Assembly (NCBI GenBank): GCA_030765725.1
Contig: JAVCDF010000001.1
Span: forward strand, 212,837 to 276,836
Source: Candidatus Chlorobium antarcticum
Lineage (GTDB): Bacteria; Bacteroidota; Chlorobiia; Chlorobiales; Chlorobiaceae
Direction of reading: 5' to 3'
Length of the DNA stretch: 64,000 nt
The position numbers and the translations under genes are program-made. The notes under the pieces were generated by a model, which worked only from the letters and a program-made list of their open reading frames with translations, was not told the origin of the DNA and did not search any database. The stretch's first letter is position 1, and every line of letters begins with the position of its first letter. Positions 60,500-64,000 of the stretch are shown piece after piece.

Positions 60500-61714
60500 A
60501 TGTACATTACTGTGGAGAAACCGAAAGATCTGTTCAAAAAATGTTTTGACTTCACCCTTGCCGATGAAGTAAAGGCACAGGGAGTCTATCCATTTTTCCA
60601 CCCCATAGATGAAACCGAAGGGCCTGTTGTCTCCTTTGGAGGACGCAAGCTGGTCATGGCCGGCTCCAACAACTATCTCGGCCTCACCGCCAACCCCAGG
60701 GTAAAAGATGCATCCATTGCCGCAATCCGTAAATACGGAACCAGCTGCAGCGGATCGCGCTACATGACTGGCACGGTCAACCTGCACATAGAACTTGAAG
60801 AACAGCTGGCCGACTTTTTTGAAAAAGAAAGCTGCCTTCTCTTCAGCACAGGCTACCAGACCGGCCAAGGCATTATCCCCACGATCGTGCAGCGCGGCGA
60901 GTACCTTGTTTCCGATCGCGACAACCATGCAAGCCTTGTTGCCGCCGCCATTATGGCTCAGGGAGCGGGTGCCAACCTTGTCCGCTTCAACCACAACAAC
61001 ATGGACGACCTGGAGCGGGTTCTCCAGAAAATTCCCGAGAATGCGGGCCGGCTTATCGTTGTTGACGGAGTCTTCTCCGTATCAGGTGAAATTGTTGACC
61101 TGCCCCGCCTTGTTGCACTCGCAAAAAAATACAACGCCCGCACTGTTATTGACGACGCACACGCCGTAGGAGTAATCGGAAAAGGCGGCAGGGGCACTCC
61201 GTCCGAATTCAACCTCGTCAACGAAGTGGACCTCATGATGGGTACCTTCTCCAAAACCTTCGGTTCGCTCGGAGGCTATGTGGTGGGCGAAGACAAGGTC
61301 ATTGACTACATTAAGCACAATGCCTCATCGCTCATCTTCAGCGCTTCACCCACACCGGCAAGCGTGGCAGCAGTACTGGTTTCGCTCCAGATTATCCGCG
61401 ATGAACCCGAACTCATGACCCGACTGGTTGAAAACACCGACTATGTCCGCCAGGAGCTGCTCAAAGCAGGATTCAGGCTCATGCCATCGCGAACAGCAAT
61501 TGTCACCGTACTCATCAGCGACCAAATGAAGACCCTCGTCTTCTGGAAAAAGCTCTTTGACGCCGGCGTCTATGTCAACGCCTTCATCCGTCCCGGCGTC
61601 ATGCCAGGACACGAAGCACTGCGCACCAGCTTCATGGCCACCCACGAAAAAAAGCACCTCGACAAGGTCATCACAGAGTTCTGCACCATAGGCAAAGAAC
61701 TCGGCGTTATTTGA
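60500..61714 (+). CDS. Alpha-oxoamine synthase, serine palmitoyltransferase-like
   Basis: 404-residue fold type I PLP enzyme. PLP lysine near 250 in [37 protein letters not shown] and [15 protein letters not shown] are typical of the SPT/AONS/KBL family. Starts [12 protein letters not shown] with a long N-terminal extension as in bacterial SPT. It could be glycine C-acetyltransferase; the divergent epimerase and the aminoglycosphingolipid reported from Chlorobium support SPT. Condenses serine with acyl-CoA or acyl-ACP. Confidence 0.83.
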   Translation: MYITVEKPKDLFKKCFDFTLADEVKAQGVYPFFHPIDETEGPVVSFGGRKLVMAGSNNYLGLTANPRVKDASIAAIRKYGTSCSGSRYMTGTVNLHIELEEQLADFFEKESCLLFSTGYQTGQGIIPTIVQRGEYLVSDRDNHASLVAAAIMAQGAGANLVRFNHNNMDDLERVLQKIPENAGRLIVVDGVFSVSGEIVDLPRLVALAKKYNARTVIDDAHAVGVIGKGGRGTPSEFNLVNEVDLMMGTFSKTFGSLGGYVVGEDKVIDYIKHNASSLIFSASPTPASVAAVLVSLQIIRDEPELMTRLVENTDYVRQELLKAGFRLMPSRTAIVTVLISDQMKTLVFWKKLFDAGVYVNAFIRPGVMPGHEALRTSFMATHEKKHLDKVITEFCTIGKELGVI

Positions 61715-61757
61715 CAAGGAAGAACAGCCAAAAGTCATCCAGTACTATACTATTTCA

Positions 61758-61790
61758 AAGCCCCCGGCTCCAACCGGGGGTTTTCTGTTT
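61758..61790 (+). terminator. Terminator of the SPT-like gene
   Basis: CCCCCGG (61761-61767), loop CTCCAA, CCGGGGG (61774-61780), followed by TTTTCTGTTT. Flanking A/T pairs extend the stem. Confidence 0.9.
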
Positions 61791-61923
61791 ACATCCGAAA
61801 GAGTGCGGAAACTGCCGGAATTTGCAAGTATCCTTCTTTTTTGTATACATTTATCAGTTACAAGAATGTGAATTCATTCCATGAGTTCATTTCTGTTATT
61901 TAACAACCACACAACACACAACC

Positions 61924-64000
61924 ATGAAATCAACCAAGGCACGGGCAGCCTCGCTTGCCCGTTTCGTAACGGCAGCATGGCTTATGCTGGCGTTTCTGGT
62001 ACCGCTGACTTCGTACGGCGCAGATACCGGAACAGTTACAGGAAGGATTACAGACAAGGCAGACGGTGAAGGCGTGTATGGCGCATCCGTCACCCTGAAC
62101 GGCACCACCATCGGTACCGCAACAGATTTGGACGGGAACTTCACCCTCAAGAATGTACCCGCAGCACCACAGAAAATCTCAGTATCCATAGTAGGCTACG
62201 GCCCAACCTCGCAGGCGGTCACCGTCGGCGCAGGCCAGACAGCCACAGCCAACATCACCCTCTCCCAGACCACCATTATGGCCTCGGAAGTTGTGGTTGG
62301 AGCGGCCATGTATGAGCAGGACAGGCTCGATGTGCCCGTCACGGTCAATGTGGTTACAGCCAAGCAGATAAAGGAAGAGCCAAATCCTACACTTGACGAA
62401 GTGATTGAAGATGTACCCGGCGTCGTAGTAACCCGCTCCGGCGGAACTTCGTCATCAAGCATGCAGATCCGCGGTTCGAACAACTTCAACGGTGGTGGCA
62501 TAGGCACCAGAGTTCAGGCACATTATGACGGCTTCCCGATCAACGCCCCCGAATCGGGTGAGGTTGTCTGGCAGTCCATCAACATGAACGACGCCGACAA
62601 GGTTGAGGTGCTGAAAGGATCTGCAGCTACTCTTTACGGCTCAGGCGCAATGGGGGGCGTGGTGAATGTCAGCGGCCATATGCCTGAAAAGTTTGAAGTC
62701 AGGGCAGGTTCAAGCATCGGCTTCTACGACAAGGTCGACGGCATTGCCGACGGCAGCTACCGCGACGGCAACACCCCAGTATTCTGGAACAACTATGTAG
62801 GCATCGGCAACAAGGATGGAAAATGGACCTATGATGTCATCTACTCGCACAGCGACGACGACGGCCACAGGGAGAATGCCCACAACTACCTGAACGATGT
62901 CAAACTGAAAGCACGGTACGACATTGACGCAACCCAGTACCTGCAGCTGAGCAGTTTCTACACTTCGACTGTTGGCGGGTATGCGTATAACTGGGGATAT
63001 AACACTGACACGCCTGCTTTCACATTTAAGCCCATAGATGGCATGGCGTATGATGTTTACAGGACATTCAGCGGAACGTTTACAGAACCATCTTTTACCA
63101 TATACGACAAAACATACGACGAAATATATACCGACGATCTCATCAAAAGGAAGAATGCCCTTATCGGTCTGAATTATGTCAACATGCTGAGCGACAAACT
63201 CTCACTTGACACAAGGCTGTATTACACCTACAACTCGACCCGGTACGAATACAACAATACCGATGCCAACCAGATATATCCGACAGGCGGCGGTTATCCT
63301 GATGGGCCCGCATACCCAAGCGTCAGGGTTCCCGGCCAGTTCAACGAAACCGGAAGCCACCGCTACGGCCTTGGCACAAAGCTTGACTGGAAACTGAACG
63401 ACAAACATCGCCTACTCTTTGGCATAGACGGCAACATGGTCGACACCAGAACAACACAGATTGCTCCAGAGTACCCTGTGGTGGGAGAGTTCAACAACAT
63501 CCAGGAACGAAACATCGCCGCCTTCGTGCAGGATGAGTGGAAAATCACCGATAAGCTGACTTCGCTGATGTCCGTTCGCTACGACTGGAGCGGGATTGAT
63601 GCCGACGAGGCATGGACAACCGCCACGACGAAAGTGGACCTGAACAACAAGTCGGTTGACGCATTCAGCCCTCGCGTTGCACTGAACTACCGAGCAACGG
63701 ACGACATGGCGCTGCGTGCTTCATGGGGACAGAGCTTCCGGGCTCCGACACTCTACGAACGATTCATCCGCGACGCAGGTATCTTCATCGGCACGCCGAA
63801 CCCTGATCTCGATAAGGAGACCATGACCGCCTATGAAATCGGCGTGTTCAAGCAGTTCGGTGACAGGGTGTCACTTGATATCGCAGGATTCATCAACGAT
63901 TACGACGACCTGATCGAGTCGGAAATCAATTCAGCAGAAAGTACCTTTGAATACAAGAACATCACCAAGGCAAGAATCTGGGGCATAGAAACAAATCTGA
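61924..64000 (+). CDS. TonB-dependent receptor with carboxypeptidase-like N-terminal domain (3' end outside window)
   Basis: 692 codons visible, open to the window end. N-terminal signal peptide (ARFVTAAWLMLAFLVPLTSYGA), then a carboxypeptidase-regulatory-like domain (GTVTGRITDKADGEGVYGASV), the plug (LDEVIEDVPGVVVTRSGG, EVLKGSAATLYGSGAMGGVV), and the start of the 22-stranded barrel with the AFVQDEWKITDKL and SWGQSFRAPTLYERF segments. Ligand unknown; siderophore, cobalamin or colicin-I-type substrates are all possible. The 130-nt leader has no recognisable riboswitch. Starts without a Shine-Dalgarno sequence. Confidence 0.92.
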   Translation, partial: MKSTKARAASLARFVTAAWLMLAFLVPLTSYGADTGTVTGRITDKADGEGVYGASVTLNGTTIGTATDLDGNFTLKNVPAAPQKISVSIVGYGPTSQAVTVGAGQTATANITLSQTTIMASEVVVGAAMYEQDRLDVPVTVNVVTAKQIKEEPNPTLDEVIEDVPGVVVTRSGGTSSSSMQIRGSNNFNGGGIGTRVQAHYDGFPINAPESGEVVWQSINMNDADKVEVLKGSAATLYGSGAMGGVVNVSGHMPEKFEVRAGSSIGFYDKVDGIADGSYRDGNTPVFWNNYVGIGNKDGKWTYDVIYSHSDDDGHRENAHNYLNDVKLKARYDIDATQYLQLSSFYTSTVGGYAYNWGYNTDTPAFTFKPIDGMAYDVYRTFSGTFTEPSFTIYDKTYDEIYTDDLIKRKNALIGLNYVNMLSDKLSLDTRLYYTYNSTRYEYNNTDANQIYPTGGGYPDGPAYPSVRVPGQFNETGSHRYGLGTKLDWKLNDKHRLLFGIDGNMVDTRTTQIAPEYPVVGEFNNIQERNIAAFVQDEWKITDKLTSLMSVRYDWSGIDADEAWTTATTKVDLNNKSVDAFSPRVALNYRATDDMALRASWGQSFRAPTLYERFIRDAGIFIGTPNPDLDKETMTAYEIGVFKQFGDRVSLDIAGFINDYDDLIESEINSAESTFEYKNITKARIWGIETNL

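Noticed and set aside
61791..61923. Cobalamin or other riboswitch upstream of the TonB receptor
   Set aside because: The leader is too short (about 130 nt) and I found no conserved B12-box-like sequence.

Overview
The window comes from a green sulfur bacterium (Chlorobiaceae, Chlorobium/Pelodictyon type). The diagnostic genes are those for chlorosome envelope proteins (CsmA, CsmC, CsmE and a CsmB/CsmF-type protein) and for late bacteriochlorophyll c/d/e synthesis (BchV-type hydratase, BchQ-type radical-SAM methylase). Housekeeping genes fit the same group, and several genes (tig, rpsU) use TTG starts. I did not recognise any tRNA, rRNA, CRISPR array, prophage or intact insertion sequence. Both window ends cut a gene: an ETF-quinone oxidoreductase on the left and a TonB-dependent receptor on the right.

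Layout. 1-7 kb: ETF-QO, mnmA, a small esterase and cobalamin-dependent metH, all on +. 7-11 kb: SRPBCC protein, an L,D-transpeptidase broken by a 17-bp tandem duplication, a second YkuD-type enzyme, a membrane protein and a DUF2278 protein. 11-14.5 kb: oxidative pentose phosphate genes pgl, zwf and gnd. 14.5-18.8 kb: pigment and chlorosome block, with bchV, a small membrane protein and an SDR on -, and bchQ, a 38-residue membrane peptide, csmB-type and csmE on +. 18.8-34 kb: mixed housekeeping (glycosyltransferase, YbaK, patatin, TerC, SpoU methylase, U32 peptidase, FKBP, MscS, PPOX-like, gamma-carbonic anhydrase, lptB, HD hydrolase, aroA, rpsU). 34-43.5 kb: a CBS-domain PLP-fold protein that has lost its lysine, alr, a ComEA-like protein, asd, dus, recA and an epimerase. 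43.5-48.6 kb: M16 peptidase, tig, acpS, nadC, folB, folK. 48.6-53.6 kb: second chlorosome block, in which csmC-csmA and an unknown PH-like protein are flanked by two Get3/ArsA-like ATPases. 53.8-64 kb: pyrK, ssb, holA, a 909-residue autotransporter, a divergent epimerase / serine-palmitoyltransferase-like pair, and the TonB receptor.

How the parts work together. The two chlorosome blocks supply envelope proteins plus the enzymes that tune the C-3 and C-8 side chains of the antenna pigment. The ATPases around csmC-csmA could be targeting or chaperone factors for these small hydrophobic proteins; this is inference. Zwf, Pgl and Gnd would give NADPH from stored hexose. The epimerase / SPT-like pair fits bacterial sphingoid-base synthesis. 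The most unusual sequence-level observations are the frame-breaking 17-bp duplication, the lysine-less CBS protein, an SDR with Tyr changed to Phe beside bchV, and the ATPase-flanked csmCA cluster.
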